From the NCBI RefSeq assembly GCF_036880985.1, contig NZ_JBAJNO010000002.1:186001-250000 (forward strand): 64,000 bases of DNA, in the 5' to 3' direction. How positions within the stretch are numbered: position 1 is the stretch's first letter; every line of letters begins with the position of its first letter. The position numbers were made by a program, and so were the translations under genes. The notes below the pieces were generated by a model that worked only from the letters and a program-made list of their open reading frames with translations, searched no databases and was not told where the DNA came from. Below are positions 10,246-18,405 of this stretch, piece after piece. This stretch comes from Limibacter armeniacum. Lineage in GTDB: Bacteria; Bacteroidota; Bacteroidia; Cytophagales; Flammeovirgaceae.

Positions 10246-12336
10246 CTATTGGTTTTTCTTTTCTGCAATGTCAATTTCGAGTCTGAAGACACTTGCCGGA
10301 GGCATCTCAATTACGCTTTTTCCCAACAAGGTTTCTTGTCTGGAAATGCTTAAGATTGTCTCATTCCAGTTTTTTTCCTCTGCAAATGGCGTAGGCGCGG
10401 TCAGGGAAGTAATCGTTACCTTTTGGTTTTTGTATTGAGGTAACAATACCTGTTTGGCATGCTCCGGGTCTCGGTTTGTCAGGAAGAGCACCAAAGTCTT
10501 GTCATTTTGCAGGGCTGCTACATCCGCTAAGGGCACATCCACTTTTGTCATGATTCGTTGTCCTAGTGCGGCTAAGTTAAATGTTTCTCCTTCCATCCGA
10601 CATGGTACTAGATAAAAGTCCTTCCCATCATCAAAAATTTCAGCAAACATTCTCAACACATAAGCTCCCGGATTGATGGGCCTGAAATCCTTCAGATAAG
10701 GGCGAAACCAAAGGGTATTGTCTGTCTGGTGGCTGAATTTCACGAACTCACTTTTCCGGAGAAAAGCGTTGTACATCCCTGCTACAAATACGGCATGCCA
10801 CATGTTTTCCATTTCAACCTGATAACCTTCCCCTATCCGGAAACCTCCCATATTCCATTCCCCCACATTGACCATCATGGGGTGGGCCTGCCTTTGTATT
10901 TCCTCCGTCAACATGGACAGTACCGAATCATATTGAGATGGATACCCCATATAAGTTAGCAGTAACTCTTCTTTAGTATGCTGCTTCAACTCTTTCCGAT
11001 TTACGGTTACCCTATTGGCATACCTGTGGATGTCTATCCCATCCATGATATCACCCGCTTTTTCCAGTAGTATACGGTTCCAAATCTCGGCATCATGGTC
11101 TGTATACATAGGGTCTGCACCTGCTGCTAGCACCTTGATCTCAGGATCTACATTCTTCATAGCAAGGATGTAATTTCTTACTCCTTCTGCATATTCAGGA
11201 GCAAAGACATACCCTGCCTGATACGGACCATAATGCTCATTCCCTACCTGCCAATATTTTACTTTCCATGGCTCAGGATACCCATGTTGCTTGCGCAATT
11301 TCCCCATAGCTGTTGTGGTATCGCCATTGACATACTCCACCCATTGAGCAATATATTCAGGGGTAGCGATTTCCGGATTGAATGGTACATTGATATAAGG
11401 TTCCACTCCTGACAAACGACAGAACGCCAGAAACTCATTGGTACCAAAGTAATTGGGCTCCAAACCGCCCCATTCATCATTGATGCTGACAGGCCTTTGT
11501 TCCCAGTTGCCAATACCATCTGTCCAGCGGTAACGGCTCGCATAGTTTCCTCCTGGCCAACGGATTGTCTTCACCCTGTATTCCTTCATGTTCTGAATTG
11601 TGGTCGGGTTAAAGATTCCTGTCACAGCATCTGATGATACAAGCTGCACATGGTCAATGTCTACAATGGCCTGCTCACTGAAAGAAAGTTGCAGGTCAAA
11701 AATACCAAAAGGGCTTTCCCTATAGCGGTTATTGGAAGCTTGCGGAAGGGTAAGTCGCAACGCATAAGACTGCCAGTCTGCTGATAGTTTTACTTGCTCA
11801 GCAGCTACTACCAAACTGTCAGCGCTTTGCAGGCTGACTTTCAGGTTTGCTGTCCGATTGGACCTTGCCCAAAAGCGAATGTCATAAGATAGGGTTCGCT
11901 GATCCGGAGTGGCTGTTCGCTGTGAAAGGGTTACCTGATTTCCTGCTGTCAGGTTGATCAGACGCTGAAAATCATGCCCATGTTTCCCATTGGTGATTAT
12001 GGCTGGTCTGGATTTCCCTTCAGCGCTAACCTGCCAAGGATAGGCCACGTTATGCTGAATAGGAATATCCCTGAAAAGCAATTCATCCCGAATATGGTCA
12101 TTGTTCCTTTCATTCCAGTGTTCAAAAGACCCATTGGCCAAATGCTGGGAGACAAAACCGGGGTAAGCATCTCTTCCGTTCAACTCAAAGAAGCGACCAA
12201 AAATCAAGGGTGACACTTTTGCCTTTGATACTTTACCAGTATCCAACAGCAATGTAACCTTATGTCTCTGAGCAGGGAGCCTGTTGGAATTGAACAGGAT
12301 AAAAAGTCCTAAAAAATAGATAATAGCTTTTTTCAT
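10246..12336 (-). CDS. GH51-type alpha-L-arabinofuranosidase
   Basis: 696 residues, with signal peptide MKKAIIYFLGLFILFNSN. The N-terminal half begins ISPLIFG-like (SPLIFGRFFELNG), followed by a carbohydrate-binding jelly-roll-like insert at about residues 105-240. The TIM barrel has RWPGGNYASRY, the acid/base Glu367 in WQVGNEHYG and the nucleophile Glu493 in VGEWNMGG. The C-terminal sandwich runs to the end. It would release terminal alpha-L-arabinofuranose from side chains. It is the first gene after the strong hairpin at 12374-12401 that follows SusD, so its expression may be lower than that of susC/D or come from its own promoter. Confidence 0.92.
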   Translation of the reverse strand: MKKAIIYFLGLFILFNSNRLPAQRHKVTLLLDTGKVSKAKVSPLIFGRFFELNGRDAYPGFVSQHLANGSFEHWNERNNDHIRDELLFRDIPIQHNVAYPWQVSAEGKSRPAIITNGKHGHDFQRLINLTAGNQVTLSQRTATPDQRTLSYDIRFWARSNRTANLKVSLQSADSLVVAAEQVKLSADWQSYALRLTLPQASNNRYRESPFGIFDLQLSFSEQAIVDIDHVQLVSSDAVTGIFNPTTIQNMKEYRVKTIRWPGGNYASRYRWTDGIGNWEQRPVSINDEWGGLEPNYFGTNEFLAFCRLSGVEPYINVPFNPEIATPEYIAQWVEYVNGDTTTAMGKLRKQHGYPEPWKVKYWQVGNEHYGPYQAGYVFAPEYAEGVRNYILAMKNVDPEIKVLAAGADPMYTDHDAEIWNRILLEKAGDIMDGIDIHRYANRVTVNRKELKQHTKEELLLTYMGYPSQYDSVLSMLTEEIQRQAHPMMVNVGEWNMGGFRIGEGYQVEMENMWHAVFVAGMYNAFLRKSEFVKFSHQTDNTLWFRPYLKDFRPINPGAYVLRMFAEIFDDGKDFYLVPCRMEGETFNLAALGQRIMTKVDVPLADVAALQNDKTLVLFLTNRDPEHAKQVLLPQYKNQKVTITSLTAPTPFAEEKNWNETILSISRQETLLGKSVIEMPPASVFRLEIDIAEKKNQ

Positions 12337-12373
12337 AGGAGGGTTTATATATTCTAGCTAACGGATAAAAATA

Positions 12374-12401
12374 ACTGCCCACAATCGTGATTGTGGGCAG
12401 T
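12374..12401 (-). terminator. Strong hairpin between susD and GH51
   Basis: ACTGCCCACAATC (12374-12386) and GATTGTGGGCAGT (12389-12401) form a perfect 13-bp stem with a 2-base spacer. On the minus strand it is followed by TATTTTTATCC. It resembles an intrinsic terminator or attenuator that separates the abundant susC/D message from downstream enzyme genes. Confidence 0.75.
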
Positions 12402-12414
12402 GTATCTGTTGCAA

Positions 12415-13887
12415 TTAATATCCTTGGTTTTGTTGACCTTCTAACGCTGGATTCGAATTCATCTCCTTTTCAGGAATCGGGAACCGTACGTGGAAGCCCT
12501 GTGCATTTACCCCTCTTGCCTGTGCCTTGGAAACAAACTTTCCATGACGAATCAGGTCTTCTCTTCTCTTGGCTTCTGAAACAAATTCCCAACCTCTTTC
12601 CTGCAAGATCAGATCTCTTAAAGCCTCTTTGCTTGATGCTTCAGTCATGGTCAGGTCTGCCAGCCCTGCACGGTTTCTTACCTGATTGATTAGGTCAAGG
12701 GCTTCCTGTGTCGGTCCATTGATTTCGTTCAGTGCTTCTGCCCTTGACAGCAGGATATCCGCATACCTGACGATCGGCGTATCGTTCCCATGAAAATTAC
12801 CCAATGCATTGTTATCAAAGAATTTTAAGCTTCTGGAATTGTCCGGTGTATTTCTCAGGTTGACTTTCTTGCCTTGCAGGTTGATATAATCTTCAATGAT
12901 CAATCCGAATCGGGCATCTGTCGGGTCAAATGAATCCACAAACTCATCCCTCAAACGATACTGTGTTGCCCAGTTACTCATACCTGTTGTCCAAACCAAT
13001 TCAGGTAACTTTTCTGAATACTGGAAGCCTGGAGGCACAGCTCCATTTGGGAACATATTTCCTAACTGCAAATCTGCAATCTGTGGCCATGCCACTATCA
13101 TTTCCCTGTTCTGCTCATTCTCTACCCTGAAAAGTTTTGTGAAGTCAGGGTACAGCTCATAGTAACCCAAATCCATCAGCTGTTGAGAGACTTCTACCAC
13201 TTTTTGCCACTGCTTGGTATTGAGATAAAACTTGGTCAGAATTCCTAAAGCATGACCTTTGCTTGCCCTTCCATACTGTGCTTCTTGTCCCGGTGCAGGC
13301 AAGTCAGCTACAATCTCCGAAAGTTCCATCGCGATAAAGTCCTTTATTTCCTCTTCGGAAGCACGCCCTTTTGGTTCTGCATCAGTCGAGCTAACCACCA
13401 AAGGTACTGACCCAAACCAACCATACAGGAATGCATATTCCGTAGCACGGATATATCTGGCTTCTGCCTTCAATTGCGCCTTCATGGCCTCATCCGCATC
13501 CGAATTGTCTACATTGTCAATCAACAGGTTGGCATCACGGATAGCAAAGTAAGCCTGATTCCACATATCCACTTCCAGCCATGCTACTGAAGGATCCCAA
13601 GTAAAGTTGATAAATAGTGATAAGGTTCTATTTTCTCCACCGCCGGAGTTGAATGCCATATCGGTGGTTACTTCTTCCATATTGATTACATCCTTATAGA
13701 TGTTCTGGATATTGTAATTGGTGTATGCCGAATACAGCAGGGAAGTAAGTCCTGCCTCATTGGTCAATACATTATTGGAGGCAAATTCTCCCGGAGGTGT
13801 TACTTCCAGATAGTCCTCACAAGCCGTCAGCGGAGCAGCCAGCAGGGAAGCAAAAAGAAACGGTTTGATATATTGTTTGATACGCAT
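12415..13887 (-). CDS. SusD/RagB-family glycan-binding lipoprotein
   Basis: 490 residues. The lipobox LLAAPLTAC puts Cys23 at the N-terminus, followed by the SusD-typical EDYLEVTPPGEF. An N-terminal TPR-rich SusD_RagB half is followed by DTPIVRYADILLSRAEALNE and a C-terminal RREDLIRHGKF region, all hallmarks of the family. SusD forms the lid on SusC and captures oligosaccharides at the cell surface. The start is separated by a single base from the clan-A glycosidase lipoprotein at 13889, so the two are translationally coupled. The usual direct susC-susD neighbourhood is broken by that gene. Confidence 0.95.
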   Translation of the reverse strand: MRIKQYIKPFLFASLLAAPLTACEDYLEVTPPGEFASNNVLTNEAGLTSLLYSAYTNYNIQNIYKDVINMEEVTTDMAFNSGGGENRTLSLFINFTWDPSVAWLEVDMWNQAYFAIRDANLLIDNVDNSDADEAMKAQLKAEARYIRATEYAFLYGWFGSVPLVVSSTDAEPKGRASEEEIKDFIAMELSEIVADLPAPGQEAQYGRASKGHALGILTKFYLNTKQWQKVVEVSQQLMDLGYYELYPDFTKLFRVENEQNREMIVAWPQIADLQLGNMFPNGAVPPGFQYSEKLPELVWTTGMSNWATQYRLRDEFVDSFDPTDARFGLIIEDYINLQGKKVNLRNTPDNSRSLKFFDNNALGNFHGNDTPIVRYADILLSRAEALNEINGPTQEALDLINQVRNRAGLADLTMTEASSKEALRDLILQERGWEFVSEAKRREDLIRHGKFVSKAQARGVNAQGFHVRFPIPEKEMNSNPALEGQQNQGY

Positions 13888-13888
13888 C

Positions 13889-15124
13889 TTAGTTCATGTT
13901 TTGAATAGCTCTGAAATCGTCAATAAAGGCATAGTTAAACTGCTCTTGCCCAGTAGAAGGGTTCAATACCACTGACCGGTTTACGTACAAGGCGTTCAAC
14001 ACCCAAGGATCCGTATTGGCTGTAAAGTCCTGACCATAAGGGTAGCTCTGTCTGATGCCATATGTAGCAATGTAGAATTTGTTATAGCCCGTCATCAAAT
14101 CATAAGCATTAGAGAGGTAGAACTTCCGGTTCTCAAACCAGTAGCTGTTTTGCAAGAAAGCCACCCATTCAGGACGTGAAACTGGATTCTTTAGGGCATA
14201 ATCTATGTACTGGTAGTTCTTCCAGTTAGTATTCCTGCCGTACTCCTGAGCAAAGTTGGAAGGAATATTTTCCTGAAGTTTCAGTTTCCAATGCTTCATC
14301 AGTGAGAACTCCGTTACCAATATTTTCTGATCATCCCTGATTCTCGTATTCACATAATCCATGGAGCCTGTAATATCCTCAATCGCTGAATGGTGAATAT
14401 GCAGGTCAATACCTGAAATCCAGTTCTTTTCCTTTACAAAAGCCAGCAGGTCTACGACAGCCTGTGTCCTGAGAGAATTCTGGTAAAGGTTATTGATTGC
14501 CCCCAGGAAAATTGGTGTATCATTCTTGGTCTGGTTAGTACGGTAGTTTTTAACCTTCTTGGCAATCTCTTTATAAAAATCCACCAGACGCTGGTCTCGC
14601 TCCCCGATCGGTGTTTCGATAAAAGGTTCGTTCCCCACAACGATAATGTCCGTCTTGTTCCATACCTTGTTCAGCACTTGTGTCAGGAAGTTTTTATAGT
14701 CTGTCATCTCCTGACTACCTACTGCAGGCATGGATAAGCCTTTTCCTTTGAAATCCCACTTGATATTCAGGATTGTCTTGTAACCATTGTCTTTCAGCGT
14801 CAGGTAATTCTGAATCCGTACGTCAGTATCCAATTTTGAAGGATCATTATAGAACTGGAAAAAGTCTACAAATCCCCTTACCCATGTTGTCTGTGTACGT
14901 TGCAGGTTGTCGTAATCCACAAAGTCAAGCTGCCCATTGTAATTGATCCCAAACGCCTGTACTTCAGTTAAGCTAACTTTATAGTTTGAGGTGTCTGATA
15001 CCTCTTCAATTTTATTGTTGTCTGTCAGCGGTTCCTTCACTGTTTCCATCTCCTTCTCGCACGCACCCAGTCCCATCAGTAGCAGAAAACAAACAACGTT
15101 TAACCAAATATTGAACTGTTTCAT
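13889..15124 (-). CDS. Surface clan-A glycoside hydrolase lipoprotein, family uncertain
   Basis: 411 residues. The lipobox LLMGLGAC has Cys22, followed by an acidic stretch (EKEMETVKE) like a lipoprotein export signal. The rest looks like a TIM barrel. Glu166 in VVGNEPFIE (NEP motif) and Glu272 in LVTEFSLMK fit the acid/base and nucleophile of clan GH-A, 106 residues apart. I cannot place it in a numbered family. It lies between susC (36 bases upstream) and susD (1 base downstream), which suggests a cell-surface enzyme or binding protein working with the SusCD complex, perhaps an endo-acting enzyme that makes importable pieces. A surface glycan-binding protein with a dead barrel is the alternative. 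Confidence 0.72.
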   Translation of the reverse strand: MKQFNIWLNVVCFLLLMGLGACEKEMETVKEPLTDNNKIEEVSDTSNYKVSLTEVQAFGINYNGQLDFVDYDNLQRTQTTWVRGFVDFFQFYNDPSKLDTDVRIQNYLTLKDNGYKTILNIKWDFKGKGLSMPAVGSQEMTDYKNFLTQVLNKVWNKTDIIVVGNEPFIETPIGERDQRLVDFYKEIAKKVKNYRTNQTKNDTPIFLGAINNLYQNSLRTQAVVDLLAFVKEKNWISGIDLHIHHSAIEDITGSMDYVNTRIRDDQKILVTEFSLMKHWKLKLQENIPSNFAQEYGRNTNWKNYQYIDYALKNPVSRPEWVAFLQNSYWFENRKFYLSNAYDLMTGYNKFYIATYGIRQSYPYGQDFTANTDPWVLNALYVNRSVVLNPSTGQEQFNYAFIDDFRAIQNMN

Positions 15125-15160
15125 CTTGGGTTTAAATTTTGGAGTAAATAATGCAAAAGA

Positions 15161-18100
15161 TTAGAATCCAATGTTCAGGCCTACCATAAAGGTTCTCGCC
15201 AATGGGTAAGCGTTGTAATCGATCTTCAGGATGTTGCTACCGTTAGCGTTACTTGCAGGGTCTACCCCACTATAACCAGTAAAAGTCATCAGGTTCTGAC
15301 CGGTTACATACACATTCAACTTGTTGATATATTTCAGTTTTTCGACTGGTAGGTTATAGCCTAACCTTACAGACTGAAGACGAATATAAGAGGCATCCTC
15401 CACCGTTTTGGTATTCACCATACGCTGTCCCTGAGCAGTTGGGTTGACAAATGAAGGATACTCATCCGATGGGTTTGACTCTGTCCAACGGTTCAGGTAT
15501 GGCTCAGCCAGTTTGTTACGTCTGAAGTTGATCGGGAAATAGGTATCCACCAAGTTGTTGTTCAGCAAGCTGTTTCCGTGTACCCCTTCAATAAAGGCTG
15601 ACAATGAGAAGTTACCATAAGAGAAGGTGTTGGTCAGACCCCAGCTAAAGTCAGGGAATGGACTGCCGATAATTGTACGGTCATCATCGTTGATGGTACC
15701 GTCTCCATTCAGGTCACGGAACTTCATATCACCCGGTGCTACATTGTCCTGCGTTACTGAAAAATCATCATTTGCCTGCCATACACCATCCACGATATAA
15801 CCATAATAGGAGTTTAGAGGCTCACCAACACGGATTACAGAAGCCCCAGACACAAAGCCAAGGTTACCGGCAATGATCTCATCTGTATCGCCCAAGTCCA
15901 GTACCTTGTTACGGATCACCGAGAAGTTAATATTGGTATCCCACTTGAACTTGCCTACCAAGTTCTTGGAGTCAATCATAAACTCAATACCTGCATTCTG
16001 CATGCTGCCTACGTTTTCAAGTCTTGAGCCAAAGCCAAGGCTGGTAGGTTTTGGTACATTCAACAAAAGGTCTGTTGTTTTCCTGTTGAAATATTCGATG
16101 GTACCGTAGATACGATCTTCCATAAAACCAAAGTCCAATCCTATATCCAACTGATTGGTTGCCTCCCATTTCAGGTCTGGGTTTGGCGTTCTTGATGGAT
16201 TGATTGTTGTGTATTTGTTATCGCCAAATACGACATCCTTACCTACCGAAAGCGTGGACAGGTACATGTAGTTGGCAATGGACTGATTACCAATCGCTCC
16301 GTAACTAGCTCTCAATTTCAGTTGTGAAAGCACCTCCACATCTTTTAAAAATTCCTCGTTTTTCATCTTCCATGCCACTGCTGCAGAAGGGAAATAACCG
16401 AAGCGATTGCTTGGTCCGAAACGGGAAGAACCATCAGCCCTGAACGAAGCCGTAATCAGGTATCTGTCTTTAATAGAGTAGTTTACTCTGCCTAGGAATG
16501 AGAGCAGTCTAGCACTCTGCGCACCGCTTCCCAATTGGTTCAGCAATGGGTCTCCCGAACCGATGGCGTTGTATTCAAGATCAGGCAATGTAAAGCCCCT
16601 GCCTGTTCCTGTAAATGACTCACTGAAGAATTCTTCTGTCGTTACACCGGCTACAGCATTGATATAGTTTTCACCAAAAGTCTTGTTATAATTCAGCGTA
16701 CCTTCTAACAGGTAAGAGGTTCTCAGTCCTGTCAGCAATGAGGCAATCCCCCCTTGTTGACTGCCGTCCAAGGTCTCAGGACTAACCCATACTTTACGTT
16801 TAGAAGAGTTAAAGTCTCCCCCTATCCTAACCTTAGCAGACAAGGATGGTAATAGAAAATATTCACCGAATATGGAACCGAATGTACGGTAAGTATCTGC
16901 TATCGCTTGCTCACCTTCCAGCAAGGCTACTGGGTTATCAATGGTAATAAACTGAGAGCGATTAAAGTTTCCATTTCCGTCATAGATGGAGATCGTCGGG
17001 TCGTAGTTGATCGCTGCATAGATAGCACCACCATTCTCATTTACCCCAACACCATTTGACACAAAGTCATCCTTGATTAAGGAGGTTGTCAGGTTGATTC
17101 CAAACTTGTATTTCTTGTCAATGCCATTCTCCAGATTAAGGCGGGCAGTATAACGTTTGATACCAGACTCTTTCACCACACCTTGCTGGTCAAAATAACC
17201 CAATGACACATAATAGCTTGTATTGCCACCACTACCTGAGAAGTTCAAGTTGTGGCTCTGTACTGGTGCTGACCTTACCAGTTCTTTTTGCCAATCTGTT
17301 CCTCCTTCCTGAATTTCGCCAACTTCCTCATCAGCATTGCCACCACCGTCGGCAATAATATCATTCAGTACTTGCTTATACTCCGTAGCTGACAATAAGT
17401 CTAACTGATTGGCAACAGTCTGCATACCATAATAAGTATCATAAGAAACTCTTAAGCTTCCGTCTTTACCTTTTTTGGTTGTAATCATAACTACTCCATT
17501 GGCACCCCTGGCACCATAGATCGCTGTTGCGGAAGCATCTTTCAGAATTTCAATAGACTCAATATCACTTGGATTCAAGGCATTCAGCGGATTTCGAGGG
17601 TTGTTGTTTGCAGCAAAGCCTGCCCCTGTTCCCGACACTGCCGCTGCATTGTTGATCGGCATGCCGTCAATCACATATAATGGCTCGTTACCTGCCGTTA
17701 TGGAACTTGCTCCACGGATATTAATCGACATGGCTCCACCCGGCTCACTGCTTTTCTGTTGGATAGCCACACCTGGTGCTCTACCCTGCATCAGTTGCTC
17801 AAGAGAAGCATTACTTCCTGCATTCAGCGATTCCGCTTTCATTGAAACGACTGAACCCGTCAAGTCACTTTTCTTTACAGAACCATAACCTACTACCACT
17901 AACTCATCCAGCTGTGTCATATCCAACTCAAGAGATACTTTAAGATTGGTTTGGTTACCAACTGCTATTTCTTGCGTTTTATAACCAATATAGCTGACTA
18001 CCAACGTAGAATTGGATTTGATTGACAACTTGAACTTGCCATCCAAATCTGTAATCGTACCATTGGTAGAACCTTTCTCTACTACGTTTACCCCAATCAG

Positions 18101-18271
18101 TGGCTCACCATCATCTGAGGAAAACACATGACCAGAGATTAGATTCGCTTGTGCACGTGTAACTTGTGGCAGCAACAGCTGACAAAGTAAAATCACACAA
18201 AACAGGAGCTTCAGCAATTGCCGAGTACTACCCCCAATAGAGCATGGTAAATGTTTTGCATTCATTTTCAT
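15161..18271 (-). CDS. SusC/RagA-family TonB-dependent transporter
   Basis: 1036 residues from the chosen start. An ORF reaching 18325 exists, but the ATG at 18271 begins MKMNAKHLPC and gives a normal signal peptide, while the 18 extra residues contain no export signal. Mature order: carboxypeptidase-regulatory-like sandwich (SGHVFSSDDGEPLIGVNV), plug with LDELVVVGYGSVKKSDLTGS, then a 22-strand barrel ending in MVGLNIGF. This channel imports oligosaccharides together with SusD. It is the likely first gene of a susC-glycosidase-susD transcript and has a 134-base leader after the GH2 stop. Confidence 0.95.
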   Translation of the reverse strand: MKMNAKHLPCSIGGSTRQLLKLLFCVILLCQLLLPQVTRAQANLISGHVFSSDDGEPLIGVNVVEKGSTNGTITDLDGKFKLSIKSNSTLVVSYIGYKTQEIAVGNQTNLKVSLELDMTQLDELVVVGYGSVKKSDLTGSVVSMKAESLNAGSNASLEQLMQGRAPGVAIQQKSSEPGGAMSINIRGASSITAGNEPLYVIDGMPINNAAAVSGTGAGFAANNNPRNPLNALNPSDIESIEILKDASATAIYGARGANGVVMITTKKGKDGSLRVSYDTYYGMQTVANQLDLLSATEYKQVLNDIIADGGGNADEEVGEIQEGGTDWQKELVRSAPVQSHNLNFSGSGGNTSYYVSLGYFDQQGVVKESGIKRYTARLNLENGIDKKYKFGINLTTSLIKDDFVSNGVGVNENGGAIYAAINYDPTISIYDGNGNFNRSQFITIDNPVALLEGEQAIADTYRTFGSIFGEYFLLPSLSAKVRIGGDFNSSKRKVWVSPETLDGSQQGGIASLLTGLRTSYLLEGTLNYNKTFGENYINAVAGVTTEEFFSESFTGTGRGFTLPDLEYNAIGSGDPLLNQLGSGAQSARLLSFLGRVNYSIKDRYLITASFRADGSSRFGPSNRFGYFPSAAVAWKMKNEEFLKDVEVLSQLKLRASYGAIGNQSIANYMYLSTLSVGKDVVFGDNKYTTINPSRTPNPDLKWEATNQLDIGLDFGFMEDRIYGTIEYFNRKTTDLLLNVPKPTSLGFGSRLENVGSMQNAGIEFMIDSKNLVGKFKWDTNINFSVIRNKVLDLGDTDEIIAGNLGFVSGASVIRVGEPLNSYYGYIVDGVWQANDDFSVTQDNVAPGDMKFRDLNGDGTINDDDRTIIGSPFPDFSWGLTNTFSYGNFSLSAFIEGVHGNSLLNNNLVDTYFPINFRRNKLAEPYLNRWTESNPSDEYPSFVNPTAQGQRMVNTKTVEDASYIRLQSVRLGYNLPVEKLKYINKLNVYVTGQNLMTFTGYSGVDPASNANGSNILKIDYNAYPLARTFMVGLNIGF

Positions 18272-18405
18272 ATTGTTGTTTAATTGGGTTTGAAAACAGC
18301 CAGCCAAAGGCTGCCCGATTATCAAGTGTGTCTATCAGTTCAGTTTCAAATCAGGCAGAGGAGCTTGAAGTCCAGAAATCTCCCCTGCCTTGCATTATTG
18401 ATTTA

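Noticed and set aside
18272..18325. Upstream start for SusC giving 18 more residues
   Set aside because: The extra residues precede, and would bury, the signal peptide; the ATG at 18271 gives a normal export signal.
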